The notes beneath the pieces are model-generated. The model did not search any database. It was not told the origin of the DNA and was given only the letters and a program-made list of their open reading frames with translations. A stretch of DNA of 64,000 nt from Wenxinia saemankumensis (GTDB lineage Bacteria; Pseudomonadota; Alphaproteobacteria; Rhodobacterales; Rhodobacteraceae). Positions 27,676-36,222 of this stretch are shown here, piece by piece. Position 1 is the stretch's first letter. Every line of letters begins with the position of its first letter. The translations under genes and the position numbers were made by a program. The stretch covers positions 62,001 to 126,000 of the forward strand of contig NZ_FQYO01000001.1 in assembly GCF_900141735.1 (NCBI RefSeq), in the 5' to 3' direction.

Positions 27676-28090
27676 GCGGGACCGGGGCGCTGCCCCGGAC
27701 CCCGGAGTATTTCCGGCAAGATAAGGGGGAGGCGTCCTCCGCGGCGCCGGGGGGCGCTTCCGGCCCGGGGCCGCGGGAGCCTGCGGGAAGCGGGGCTCCG
27801 ATCCCGGCGGCCGCGCCGGTGGCGGTTGCGGGACCGGGGCGCTGCCCCGGACCCCGGAGTATTTCCGGCAAGATAAGGGGGAGGCGTCCTCCGCGGCGCC
27901 GGGGGGCGCTTCCGGCCCGGGGCCGCGGGAGCCTGCGGGAAGCGGGGCTCCGATCCCGGCGGCCGCGCCGGTGGCGGTTGCGGGACCGGGGCGCTGCCCC
28001 GGACCCCGGAGTATTTCGGGCAAGATAAGGGGGAAGGCGTCGTCCGCGGCGCCGGGGGGCGCTTCCAGCCCGGGGCCGCGGGGGCCTGCG
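27676..28090 (+). repeat. 152-bp tandem array built on the same double-hairpin repeat
   Basis: Units begin at 27681, 27833 and 27985. The first two appear identical over all 152 bases, pointing to a recent duplication; the third diverges after the tail and is partial. Each begins CCGGGGC-GCT-GCCCCGG (perfect 7-bp stem), then CCGGA-GTATT-TCCGG and GCAAGATAAGGG. The array starts about 30 bp after the pgi stop and fills two thirds of the 631-bp gap to the convergent CorC gene. Bases 28091-28278 show no gene. Confidence 0.93.
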
Positions 28091-28278
28091 GATCGTGGCG
28101 GGGCCGGACGGACCGGGACAATCGTCCGAACGGTCCCGATCGTCCGGAACGGGCCCTGTCGCCCGGCGGAGCGGGCATTCGGGGGCGGGGGCCGGGACGG
28201 CAGCGTCCCCGGCATGATCGGGCGCCTCGCCGAGGAGGGGCGGAACGGGGGCCGGGCCGGTGTGCGGCGGCCCGTGCC

Positions 28279-29598
28279 TCAGGCCTCCTCCGTCTCCAGC
28301 GCACTGATCTTGAGCGTCTTGAGGCGGTTCTCCTCCTTCTCGAGCACCTCGAAGCGGAAGCCGTGGAAGGAGAAGACCTGCCCCTCCATCGGGATCAGCT
28401 GCGCCTCGTGGATGACGAGGCCGGCGATGGTATTGGCCTCCTCGTCGGGGAGGTCCCAGTCGTGCAGGCGGTTGAGGTCGCGGATCGTGGTCGAGCCCTC
28501 GACGAGGTAGCCGCCGTCCTCGGTGCGGGCGACGGGCTCCTCCTCGCCGACGTCGAACTCGTCGGCGATCTCGCCGACGATCTCCTCGAGGATGTCCTCG
28601 AGCGTCAGCAGGCCCTGCAGCGTGCCGTATTCGTCCACCACCAGGGCGAAATGCGTGTGCCGTTTCAGGAACTGGCGCATCTGGTCGTCGAGCGTGGTGT
28701 ATTCGGGGACGAAATAGGGCTCCATCGCCACGTCGAGGATGTCGAACTGCGTCAGCTCCTCGGGCGAGACGGCGCCGTCGTCGCGCAGCATCCGGTTGAT
28801 CGCGCGCAGCAGGTCCTTGGCGTGCAGCACGCCGACGATGTTCTCCTGCTTGTCCTTCCAGAGCGGCAGCCGGGTATGCGGGCTCTCGAGCACCTGGGTC
28901 AGGATCGCGCTGACGGGGAGAGAGGCGTCCACCATCTCGATGTTGGAGCGGTGGAGCATGATCTCCTCCACCGTCCGGTCGCCGAGATCGAGCGCGCCGA
29001 GGATGCGGTCGCGATCCTCCTTCTCGATCGCGCCCTCGTCCTCGCCGAGCGAGAGCGCGCCGCGGATCTCCTCGCGGACGGCGAGGATGTTGCTGTCGGG
29101 ATCGGTGCGCACGCCGAAGACGCGCAGCACGCCGCGCACGATGGCGCGCACCACGCCGACGATCGGGGCGAAGACAAGCACGACCAGCGAGATCGGCCGC
29201 GCCACGACGCTGGCCATGCTCTCGGAATTGGTGATCGCGTAGGTCTTGGGCAGCACCTCGGCGAAGATCAGGACGAGCAGCGTCATCACCAGCGTGGCGA
29301 AGGCGACGCCCGATTCGCCGAAGAGCCGGGTCAGCAGCGCCGTGGCGAGCGAGGTGGCGAGGATGTTCACCACGTTGTTGCCCAGCAGGACCGAACCGAT
29401 CAGCCGCTCGTTGTCCTCGGTCAGCCGGAGCGCCTGCTCGGCGCCCCTCGAGCCCTTGTCGGAGAGCGAGCGCAGCTTGCCGCGCGAGGCGGCCGTGAGC
29501 GCGGTCTCGGAGCCGGAGAAGAAGGCGGAGAAGACGAGCAGCAGCAGGATCGCGCCGGCGGTGATCCAGAAGGAGGCGTCCGTGAAGATCTCGGTCAT
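28279..29598 (-). CDS. CNNM/CorC-type transporter (hemolysin-family protein)
   Basis: A 439-residue membrane protein. Residues 1-190 are a DUF21 domain with three or four membrane segments (SAFFSGSETALTAASRGKLRSL is its hallmark, then GNNVVNILATSLATALL and FAEVLPKTYAI). Two CBS domains follow (about 205-330, IMLHRSNIEMVDASLPV and LPLWKDKQENIVGVLHAKDLL), then a C-terminal CorC_HlyC domain (from about 355, TIRDLNRLHDWDLPDEEANTIAGLVI). Relatives export Mg2+ or Co2+; the hemolysin name is historical. The start is ATG 29596-29598. It is convergent with pgi. Confidence 0.93.
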   Translation of the reverse strand: MTEIFTDASFWITAGAILLLLVFSAFFSGSETALTAASRGKLRSLSDKGSRGAEQALRLTEDNERLIGSVLLGNNVVNILATSLATALLTRLFGESGVAFATLVMTLLVLIFAEVLPKTYAITNSESMASVVARPISLVVLVFAPIVGVVRAIVRGVLRVFGVRTDPDSNILAVREEIRGALSLGEDEGAIEKEDRDRILGALDLGDRTVEEIMLHRSNIEMVDASLPVSAILTQVLESPHTRLPLWKDKQENIVGVLHAKDLLRAINRMLRDDGAVSPEELTQFDILDVAMEPYFVPEYTTLDDQMRQFLKRHTHFALVVDEYGTLQGLLTLEDILEEIVGEIADEFDVGEEEPVARTEDGGYLVEGSTTIRDLNRLHDWDLPDEEANTIAGLVIHEAQLIPMEGQVFSFHGFRFEVLEKEENRLKTLKISALETEEA

Positions 29599-29715
29599 GT
29601 CGCTAGGGAGGTGGGCGGGGCCGGGGGCGGGGCGGGATGGGCGCGCGTCATGGCCCCTTGATGTGGCGCGCGCGAGCGGTTTTCAAGTCGGCCCGCGCGG
29701 AGGGAGGCGGGGATG

Positions 29716-30741
29716 TCACCGGCCGGGATCCCGCCCGGCGCCGCGCGCGGGGCCGGGCCGGGGACGGGGAGCGGGATCGGGATCGGGGGCCGGGGCGCGG
29801 GGGCGGTCGGTCCCGGGATCGCGTGCGAGGGGGTGATGGGCGGCGACGAGGTCGCCGAGCCGCTCGTCGAGGACATGGGTGTAGATCTCGGTCGTGGAGA
29901 CGTCGGCATGGCCGAGCATCGTCTGGATCGCGCGCAGGTCGGCGCCATGGGCCAGCAGGTGCGTGGCGAAGACATGGCGCAGCGTGTGGGGCGAGACGCG
30001 GGCGGGGGAGAGCCCGGCCCGGATCGCGATCTCCTTCACCAGGCCGTGGAAGCGATGGCGGGTCAGGTGCCCCGAGGCCCCGCCCGAGGGAAAGAGGAAG
30101 CGCGACGGCGCGCCCCCCGCCCTGCGGGCCGTCTCCTCGCGCGCGTCGCGCACGGCGAGCCAGTCGGCGAGCGCGGACCGGGCAGGGGACGAGAGCGGCA
30201 CCAGCCGCTCGCGCCCGCCCTTGCCGCGGACATGCAGCATCCGGGGATCGCCCCGCGCGGCGGCGACGGGCAGCGAGACGAGCTCGGTCACCCGCAGGCC
30301 GGTCGCGTAGAGCAGTTCCATCAGGCAGGTGTCGCGCGGCGCGTCGCGCCCGTCCCGGGCGGCGGCGAGCAGGCGCTCCACCTCCTCCTCGCTGAGCGTC
30401 TTGGGCAGGCGGCGGTCCTTGCCGGGGCCGGTGAGGCGGATCGCCGGGTCGTCGTCGCGCCATCCCTCCTCGAAGGCGAAGCGGGTGAGTTGCCGGATCG
30501 CCGAGAGGCGGCGCGCGCGCGTCGACCTGGCCAGGCCCTCGGCCTCGCAGGCGACAAGATACCCTTCGATCTGGTCCCGGGTCGCGGCGCCGAATCCGCT
30601 GCCGTGCCGCGCGAGCCACTCGGCCACGGCGCGCAGGTCCCGGCCATAGGCGAGCAGCGTGTTGCGCGCCGCGCCCGCCTCGGCTGCCTGCGCCTCGAGG
30701 AAGGTGGCGATCCAGTCGGAATCGCGGGACGGGGCGGTCAC
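29716..30741 (-). CDS. xerD: Site-specific tyrosine recombinase XerD
   Basis: A 341-residue tyrosine recombinase that with XerC resolves chromosome dimers at dif. The SAM-like N-terminal domain (WIATFLEAQAAEAGAARNTLLAY) precedes the catalytic domain with Arg in YATGLRVTELVSLP (about residue 150), Lys in VRGKGGRERLVPLS, SPHTLRHVFATHLL (His-x-x-Arg), and the nucleophile Tyr in LGHADVSTTEIYTHV (about 290). The start is GTG 30741. The protein should end near HHPLA, but here it continues for about 35 residues of Pro/Arg/Asp-rich low-complexity sequence. No attachment site or phage genes are nearby, consistent with the housekeeping enzyme. Confidence 0.92.
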   Translation of the reverse strand: MTAPSRDSDWIATFLEAQAAEAGAARNTLLAYGRDLRAVAEWLARHGSGFGAATRDQIEGYLVACEAEGLARSTRARRLSAIRQLTRFAFEEGWRDDDPAIRLTGPGKDRRLPKTLSEEEVERLLAAARDGRDAPRDTCLMELLYATGLRVTELVSLPVAAARGDPRMLHVRGKGGRERLVPLSSPARSALADWLAVRDAREETARRAGGAPSRFLFPSGGASGHLTRHRFHGLVKEIAIRAGLSPARVSPHTLRHVFATHLLAHGADLRAIQTMLGHADVSTTEIYTHVLDERLGDLVAAHHPLARDPGTDRPRAPAPDPDPAPRPRPGPARGAGRDPGR

Positions 30742-30799
30742 GACGGGCGCCCGGCCGCGCTTGTTGCCCGGCCCGTCCCGTTCACCGGGCCGCCGCTCG

Positions 30800-32344
30800 T
30801 CACGAGGGGCGCTCCAGCAGCACGTATTGCAGTGCGAGGCGGCGGGCATCGTCCTCCAGCCCCAGGGTCCGGAGCCCGGCCAGCGCCTGCGCGACGAGGG
30901 CGGGATCGGTGCGGCGGCCGGTCTCGAGCAGGTCCAGCGCGGCGAGGATCGAGGGGCCGAGCCGGGCGGGGTCGAGGTCCGGCATCGCGTTTCCCTCGCC
31001 CGCGAAGGCGCGGCGCACCGCCTCGGCCCGGGGGCCCGGGGGCGTGTCTTCCGGCGCGGCACCGCGGGCGATGGCGTGCAGGAAGCGGTCCTCGGGATCC
31101 GTCGGCTCGTGCGCGATGGCGGTGCTCTCGTACGAGGAGGTCAGCAGGCCGAGACGATGGGCGATGGCGCCCGCCTCGCCCGCCAGCCCGTGCCCGGCGA
31201 GGTCGCGGGCATAGGCGCGGGCGAAGGGAACCTCGAGCCGCGCCTCCTGCATCGCGGCCCAGGCCCGGGGCAGCGCGTCGCCGAGTCCGGCGGCATCGGC
31301 ATCCGCCAGCGCGGTCTCGAGCGCGGCGATGGCGGTGGCCCGGTCCCAGACCCCGCCCGAGGCGGCGGGCCGCGATTCGGTATAGAGGTCGAACAGGACG
31401 GATTCCCCGATCGCCCCGGCGCGCGCCAGGCGTTCCGCCGCCTCGATCCGCAGCCGCCAGGCGACGATCGGGCGCAGGTCGGCGCGGGCGAAGGCGAGCG
31501 GCAGGTCGGCGGTGGGCAGCGCCTCGCCGATCGCCTCGTAGAGCCGGTAGTCGAGCGGCGTCGTCCGCTCGGGCAGGGGCAGCGGAAAGGCGGTCTCGGC
31601 CGAGCCGTCGTCGAGGAAGCGGGTCAGCAGCGCCTCTTCCGCCTCGGTGACGTCGCCGAGGGCGATGGCGGTGTTCAGCGTCAGCGCCGCCGCCGTCCAG
31701 TCGCCTCCGCGCGCGAGGCAGAAGACGCGGGCGGGCAGGGTCGGCGCGAGGGCGGGCCGGTCGAGCATGATGCGGCAGGCCGCGTCCTCCTCGCCCAGCA
31801 GCAGCGCGACGTCGAACCAGCGGCGGAAGCGGCGCGGATCGGCGGCGGGATCGCCCGCCTCGAGCAGTGCCCGCGCGGCGTCGAGCGCGCCGAGCTGCAG
31901 CAGCCGGTCGACCCGGGCCATGTAGAGCGCGCCGTCGGCGCCCGCGCCCTGCGGGGGGGCGGCCTCGGCCAGCATGAGGCGGGTCTGCAGGTCGATGCTG
32001 GCCGGAAGGCCCGAGCCGGGGAGCGCGGCCAGCGCGGCCAGCACCTCGTCCTCGGGCGTGGCGGACCAGAGCGTCGCCGGCAGGCCCGAGATCGCGGGCG
32101 GCAGCACGCCCACCCGGTCGGCGGAGGGCGTGTCGAGCGCGCTGACGGTGATGTCGGGGGCGGTCGCGTCGTCGGCGACGGCCGGCTCGTCCGGCGCGGC
32201 GGGTTCGGGATCCGGCGCGGGCAGGGCGACGCTCTGCGACAGCCAGTCGATGGCCGAGAGCGGCGCGTCCTGCGACGCGACCTCCTGCGCCCGGGCCGGT
32301 CCGGCGATCAGCACGAGCGCGGCGAGGATCGTGGTCCGGCGCAT
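30800..32344 (-). CDS. Exported helical-repeat protein of unknown function
   Basis: A 514-residue protein with a Sec signal peptide (MRRTTILAALVLIAGPARA, then QEVASQ). A Pro/Asp/Ala-rich linker (about residues 40-75) leads into a long all-helical, Ala/Leu-rich body with TPR-like pairs (for example LLQLGALDAARALLEAGD, AAERLARAGAIGESVLFDLY, LAQALAGLRTLGLEDDARRLAL). I recognise the arrangement, next to xerD and opposite aroK in Rhodobacteraceae, but not a function. The start overlaps the stop of the upstream 50-residue membrane protein (TGATG), so the two probably work together at the envelope. Confidence 0.8.
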   Translation of the reverse strand: MRRTTILAALVLIAGPARAQEVASQDAPLSAIDWLSQSVALPAPDPEPAAPDEPAVADDATAPDITVSALDTPSADRVGVLPPAISGLPATLWSATPEDEVLAALAALPGSGLPASIDLQTRLMLAEAAPPQGAGADGALYMARVDRLLQLGALDAARALLEAGDPAADPRRFRRWFDVALLLGEEDAACRIMLDRPALAPTLPARVFCLARGGDWTAAALTLNTAIALGDVTEAEEALLTRFLDDGSAETAFPLPLPERTTPLDYRLYEAIGEALPTADLPLAFARADLRPIVAWRLRIEAAERLARAGAIGESVLFDLYTESRPAASGGVWDRATAIAALETALADADAAGLGDALPRAWAAMQEARLEVPFARAYARDLAGHGLAGEAGAIAHRLGLLTSSYESTAIAHEPTDPEDRFLHAIARGAAPEDTPPGPRAEAVRRAFAGEGNAMPDLDPARLGPSILAALDLLETGRRTDPALVAQALAGLRTLGLEDDARRLALQYVLLERPS

Positions 32345-32496
32345 CAGTCCTGGCCCAGTGTCACGGGCTGGCGCATCTCGCGCAGCGGCGGCTCGAAATC
32401 GCCCGGAAAGAAGACCGGCCCGATATAGGCGTAGGCGAGCAGGGCGATGGCGGCCAGGACCACCAGCCAGAAGATGAGCTTGATCGCGCGCCACAT
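32344..32496 (-). CDS. Small single-span membrane protein
   Basis: A 50-residue protein starting MWRAIKLIFWLVVLAAIALLAYAYIGP: a short positive N-terminus, one membrane helix (residues 6-26), then a hydrophilic tail ending MRQPVTLGQD outside the membrane. The stop shares a base with the start of the exported helical protein downstream, implying coupled translation and a joint envelope role. The start is ATG 32494-32496. No family is recognised. Confidence 0.75.
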   Translation of the reverse strand: MWRAIKLIFWLVVLAAIALLAYAYIGPVFFPGDFEPPLREMRQPVTLGQD

Positions 32497-32696
32497 GATG
32501 GTTCTCGCCTCTGCCTGCGGGTCCGCCCGTCGCCGGGCGGGCCCGGTGCGCAGCGTGTTGTCGAGGCGGCTTATATCTGGTCTTCCGGGCGAGATCACGC
32601 CATTCAGGGCCCGGTCCCGGCAAGCGGTCGCCGACAGATGCGGTGGCGGCACGGGAAGGGGCCGGCAGGGATCCGGCGAGGGGGGACCGGGACGAC

Positions 32697-33251
32697 ATGG
32701 CCGAACGCGGCATCCGCCTTCACCGCTCCGTGGCGCTCGTCGGTATGATGGGATCGGGAAAGAGCGCGATCGGCCGGACCCTCGCCGCCCGGCTGGGCCT
32801 GCCGCTGCTCGATTCCGACGCCGCGCTGGAAGAGGCCGCGCGGCGGTCCATCGCCGAGATCTTCGCCCGCGACGGCGAGGCGTTCTTCCGCGACCGCGAG
32901 CACGAGGTGATCGCCCGCCTGCTCTCCGGGCCGCCGGCCATCCTGTCGACCGGGGGCGGCGCCTTCCTCTTCGAGCGCAACCGCCGGGTGATCGGCGAGA
33001 AGGGCGTCTCGGTCTGGCTCGACGCCGACCTGCCCACCCTGTGGGAGAGGGTGCGCCACAAGGACACGCGCCCGCTGCTGCGCGCCCCCGACCCACGGGC
33101 CCGGCTGGCCGCGCTGCTGGAGGAGCGGCGCCCCTTCTACGCGCTGGCCGATCTGGCGGTGCGCAGCGAGGCGGGCTTCACCCTGGAACAGACCACCGAC
33201 CGGGTGATGGAGGCGCTGCGCGCCCGTCCCGGCCTGCTGGCGGAGGAGTGA
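32697..33251 (+). CDS. aroK: Shikimate kinase
   Basis: A 184-residue P-loop kinase phosphorylating shikimate in aromatic amino acid synthesis. The Walker A is VGMMGSGKSAIGRTLA (about residues 15-30), LLDSDAALEEAARRSIAEIF holds the shikimate-binding Asp, and FFRDREHEVIARLL, LSTGGGAFL and RPLLRAPDPRARLAALLEERRPFY (lid and adenine region) follow. The start is ATG 32697 with a GGGGGGA tract upstream. It ends four bases before aroB; the two form the usual aroKB pair. Confidence 0.96.
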   Translation: MAERGIRLHRSVALVGMMGSGKSAIGRTLAARLGLPLLDSDAALEEAARRSIAEIFARDGEAFFRDREHEVIARLLSGPPAILSTGGGAFLFERNRRVIGEKGVSVWLDADLPTLWERVRHKDTRPLLRAPDPRARLAALLEERRPFYALADLAVRSEAGFTLEQTTDRVMEALRARPGLLAEE

Positions 33252-33255
33252 GCGC

Positions 33256-34365
33256 ATGGAGCGTGTCGCCGTCGACCTGCCCGGACGGGCCTACGAGATC
33301 CTGATCGGGCCGGGGCTGACCGCCCGGGCCGGGGCGCTGGTCGCACCGCTGCTGCGCCGCCCGCGCGTCGCGATCGTGACCGAGGACCGGGTCGCCGCCG
33401 CGCATCTCGGGGCGCTCGGCGCCGCCTTCGCCGCCGAGGGGATCGCGGCCGAGGCGCTGGTCCTGCCGCCGGGCGAGGGGACGAAGTGCTGGGCCGAGCT
33501 CGCACGCGTGACCGAGTGGCTGCTGGCGCAGGGGGTGGAGCGGGGCGACGTGGTCGTCGCCTTCGGCGGCGGGGTGATCGGCGATCTCGTGGGCTTCGCC
33601 GCGGCGATCCTGCGGCGCGGCGTGCGCTTCGTCCAGGTGCCGACGACCCTGCTGGCGCAGGTCGACAGCTCGGTCGGGGGCAAGACCGGCATCAACACGG
33701 CGCAGGGCAAGAACCTGGTCGGCGCGTTCCACCAGCCGAGCCTCGTGATCGCGGATACCGCGCTTCTGGCGAGCCTGCCCGATCGGGATTTCCGCGCGGG
33801 CTACGGCGAGGTGATGAAATACGGCCTGCTCGGCGATCCGGCGTTCTGGGACTGGCTGGAAGCCGCCGGTCCGCGGCTGAGGGACGATCCCGCGGCTCTG
33901 GTGCGCGCGGTGCGCCGGTCCTGCGAGATGAAGGCCGGGATCGTCATGCGCGACGAGACCGAGCAGGGGGAGCGGGCGCTGCTCAATCTCGGCCATACCT
34001 TCTGCCACGCGCTCGAATCGGCCACGGGATATTCGGACCGGCTGCTGCACGGCGAGGGGGTGGCGATCGGCTGCGCGCTGGCCTTCGAGCTGTCGGCGCG
34101 GCTCGGCCTCTGTCCGCAGGAGGAGCCGGGGCGGGTGCGCGCCCATCTGGCGGCGATGGGGATGCGGCGCGACCTCGCCGACATCCCGGGCGATCTGCCG
34201 GACGCCGAGGCGCTGCTTGCGCTGATGGGCCAGGACAAGAAGGTGGTGGACGGGCAGCTGCGCTTCGTCCTCGCCCGGCGGATCGGCGATGCCTTCGTCA
34301 CGGGAGACGTGCCGCGCGACGCGGTGCGGGACCTCCTGTCCGAATCGCTGGCGGCGCGGGGCTAG
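33256..34365 (+). CDS. aroB: 3-Dehydroquinate synthase
   Basis: A 369-residue NAD- and metal-dependent enzyme converting DAHP to 3-dehydroquinate, step two of the shikimate pathway. Marks are AFGGGVIGDLVGFAAAILRRGV (NAD loop, about residues 98-119), VPTTLLAQVDSSVGGKTGIN (about 130-149), EVMKYGLLGD, the metal ligands in LNLGHTFCHALES (about 246) and RLLHGEGVAIG (about 263), and a late GQDKKVVDGQLRFVL. It directly follows aroK. Confidence 0.96.
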   Translation: MERVAVDLPGRAYEILIGPGLTARAGALVAPLLRRPRVAIVTEDRVAAAHLGALGAAFAAEGIAAEALVLPPGEGTKCWAELARVTEWLLAQGVERGDVVVAFGGGVIGDLVGFAAAILRRGVRFVQVPTTLLAQVDSSVGGKTGINTAQGKNLVGAFHQPSLVIADTALLASLPDRDFRAGYGEVMKYGLLGDPAFWDWLEAAGPRLRDDPAALVRAVRRSCEMKAGIVMRDETEQGERALLNLGHTFCHALESATGYSDRLLHGEGVAIGCALAFELSARLGLCPQEEPGRVRAHLAAMGMRRDLADIPGDLPDAEALLALMGQDKKVVDGQLRFVLARRIGDAFVTGDVPRDAVRDLLSESLAARG

Positions 34366-34700
34366 GTCCCGGGGGAGGCCTGCCGGGACTGGGATCGGGG
34401 CGGGCGGTCCGTCGCGCACCGGGCCGCCGCCTAGCCAGGCGGCGAGGGGATCGGCCTCGGGCCGGCGGCGCCCCGACCGGGAATCGCCGTCCGACGCAGT
34501 CCCCGACGGGACGATCCCCGCCGTCGAAAGCGAAGGTTACCTACTGGCCTGCACCCTATGGAAAGGCGGATCCCGGCCGGGGATCGCTGTCCGGGATCGC
34601 CGCCGCGGACGGGGCGCCTCCCATCCGCCGTAATGCCACGAACCCGTGGGCCCGTGCCCGGCGGAAGCGCGGCGCCCGGCCGGGGCGCCGCGGGGGACGA
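34366..34700. other. 335-bp gap between aroB and ssb, with a terminator-like hairpin
   Basis: Both flanking genes end here (aroB rightward, ssb leftward). At 34425-34444 a perfect 8-bp stem CGCCGCCT-AGCC-AGGCGGCG lies 60 bp after the aroB stop and may end the aroKB transcript; no T-run follows. Nothing else that looks like a gene or RNA is seen. Confidence 0.4.
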
Positions 34701-35216
34701 TCAGAACGGGATGTCGTCGTCCATGTCGCCGCGGCCGCCGCCGCCGCCCGAGGACGCCCCTCCCCGGTCGTCGTAGCCGCCGTAGCTGCCGGAGCCGCCG
34801 CGGTCCTCATAGCCGCCATTGCCGCCGCCGTAATTGCCGCCGCCACCCCCGCCGCCGCCCTCGCCGCGACCGTCGAGCAGGGTCAGCTCGCCACGATAGG
34901 GGCGCAGCACGACCTCGGTCGAGTAGCGGTCCTGGCCGGACTGGTCCTGCCATTTGCGGGTCTCGAGCTGGCCCTCGATATAGACCTTGGAGCCCTTCTT
35001 GAGGTACTGCTCGGCGATCCGGGCCAGCGGCTCGGAGAAGATGGCGACGGAATGCCATTCCGTCTTCTCGCGCCGTTCGCCGGTATTGCGGTCCTTCCAG
35101 TTCTCGGAGGTGGCGATCCGCAGGTTGCAGACCTTGCCCCCGTTCTGGAACGTCCGCGTCTCGGGGTCGCGCCCCAGATTGCCGACGATGATCACCTTGT
35201 TCACGCTGCCTGCCAT
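34701..35216 (-). CDS. ssb: Single-stranded DNA-binding protein
   Basis: A 171-residue SSB. The OB fold covers residues 1-110 ([78 protein letters not shown]). A long flexible Gly-rich linker with GGYEDRG-type repeats follows (about 115-165), ending in the acidic tip DMDDDIPF that recruits partner proteins. The start is ATG 35214-35216; an upstream in-frame Met five codons earlier is less likely. No uvrA is seen on the other side. Confidence 0.96.
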   Translation of the reverse strand: MAGSVNKVIIVGNLGRDPETRTFQNGGKVCNLRIATSENWKDRNTGERREKTEWHSVAIFSEPLARIAEQYLKKGSKVYIEGQLETRKWQDQSGQDRYSTEVVLRPYRGELTLLDGRGEGGGGGGGGNYGGGNGGYEDRGGSGSYGGYDDRGGASSGGGGGRGDMDDDIPF

Positions 35217-35520
35217 CGGCCGCTCCCCCATGTCTCGGCCGGCCCGGCGGGCGGCCGCATTCGCTTCCGGATTATCGAAGGTTGGTTAACCGATCCTCAC
35301 CGCCGGCGGAAGGGCGGGGCCGTCCGCGCACGGCCCGGGGCGGCGCCCGGGGGCCGCACCGCAGGTGGCACGGGAGGGCGGCATCCGCAGGACGCTGGCC
35401 AGAGGGCGTGCGTCCTGCTAGTCTTCGCGCCGGAACGGCCGATCCCGGAACGCGACCGGGGCGGCGGGAATGGCCCCCGGGGATCGTGCCCGGCGGCCGC
35501 CTGATCGGGGGACGACCGAA
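35217..35520. other. 304-bp gap between ssb and the lytic transglycosylase gene
   Basis: Divergent promoter region. It has a TTAACC-type element in GGTTAACC (35284-35291) and a perfect 7-bp hairpin GGGCCGT...ACGGCCC (35317-35336) with a six-base loop. CTAGTCTT near 35419 may be a -10 for the rightward gene. No gene is evident. Confidence 0.35.
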
Positions 35521-36186
35521 ATGATCGATCCGAACCGGCGCCGCGCGCCCGAACTGGCCCGGCGCCCTGCGCCCGCAGGGAACCGGCGCACGGCGGCCGC
35601 TCTGGCCCTTTCCAGCGGTCTCGCGGCCCTGCTGGCCGGTCCGGCGGCGGCGGACACGGTCTCGACGATGAACAACCGCGCCGCGCTCTTCGCCTCGCAG
35701 GTCAACGTGCTCGACGGGCGGGCGGCGCAGCAATACGAGAACTCGGCCCGGCTCCAGCCTGAGCGGTCGGACCCGCTCTTCGGGGCGGCACCGGTCGCGG
35801 CCCCCGCCTATGCGGGCAGTTATGCCGGCCCGCACCTCGCCGTCGCCCGGGCCGCGGCCCGGCGCCATGGCATCCCCGAGGACCTGTTCCTGCGCCTCGT
35901 CCAGCAGGAGAGCGGATGGAACGCGGGCGCGGTCAGCCACAAGGGCGCGCTCGGCCTCGCCCAGCTGATGCCCGAGACGGCGGCGCTCCTGGGCGTCGAT
36001 CCCGGCGATCCGGCGCAGAACCTCGACGGCGGGGCCCGCTACCTCGCCGCCCAATTCGCCGCCTTCGGGTCCTGGCCGCTGGCGCTGGCCGCCTACAATG
36101 CGGGTCCGGGCGCGGTGCAGCGCTACGGCGGGATCCCGCCCTATGCCGAGACCGAAGGCTACGTCCGCGCCATCTGGGGATCCTGA
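35521..36186 (+). CDS. Exported lytic transglycosylase (SLT domain)
   Basis: A 221-residue periplasmic protein. A signal peptide with an extended N-region runs to about residue 45 ([20 protein letters not shown]). The goose-lysozyme-like SLT domain occupies the C-terminal half: [30 protein letters not shown] carries the catalytic Glu (about residue 130), and [46 protein letters not shown] completes it. It cleaves peptidoglycan with anhydro-MurNAc formation. The start is ATG 35521; ATG 35470 would only extend the N-region. Confidence 0.92.
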   Translation: MIDPNRRRAPELARRPAPAGNRRTAAALALSSGLAALLAGPAAADTVSTMNNRAALFASQVNVLDGRAAQQYENSARLQPERSDPLFGAAPVAAPAYAGSYAGPHLAVARAAARRHGIPEDLFLRLVQQESGWNAGAVSHKGALGLAQLMPETAALLGVDPGDPAQNLDGGARYLAAQFAAFGSWPLALAAYNAGPGAVQRYGGIPPYAETEGYVRAIWGS

Positions 36187-36222
36187 GGCGCCGCCCGCCG
36201 CGCGCCGGACGCGTCCCCCACC

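Noticed and set aside
28279-29598. Hemolysin toxin
   Set aside because: The DUF21-CBS-CorC architecture is a metal-transport-type protein; the hemolysin label is inherited.
29716-30741. XerD-like integrase of a prophage or integrative element
   Set aside because: All housekeeping XerD motifs fit, with no attachment repeats, tRNA or phage genes around it.
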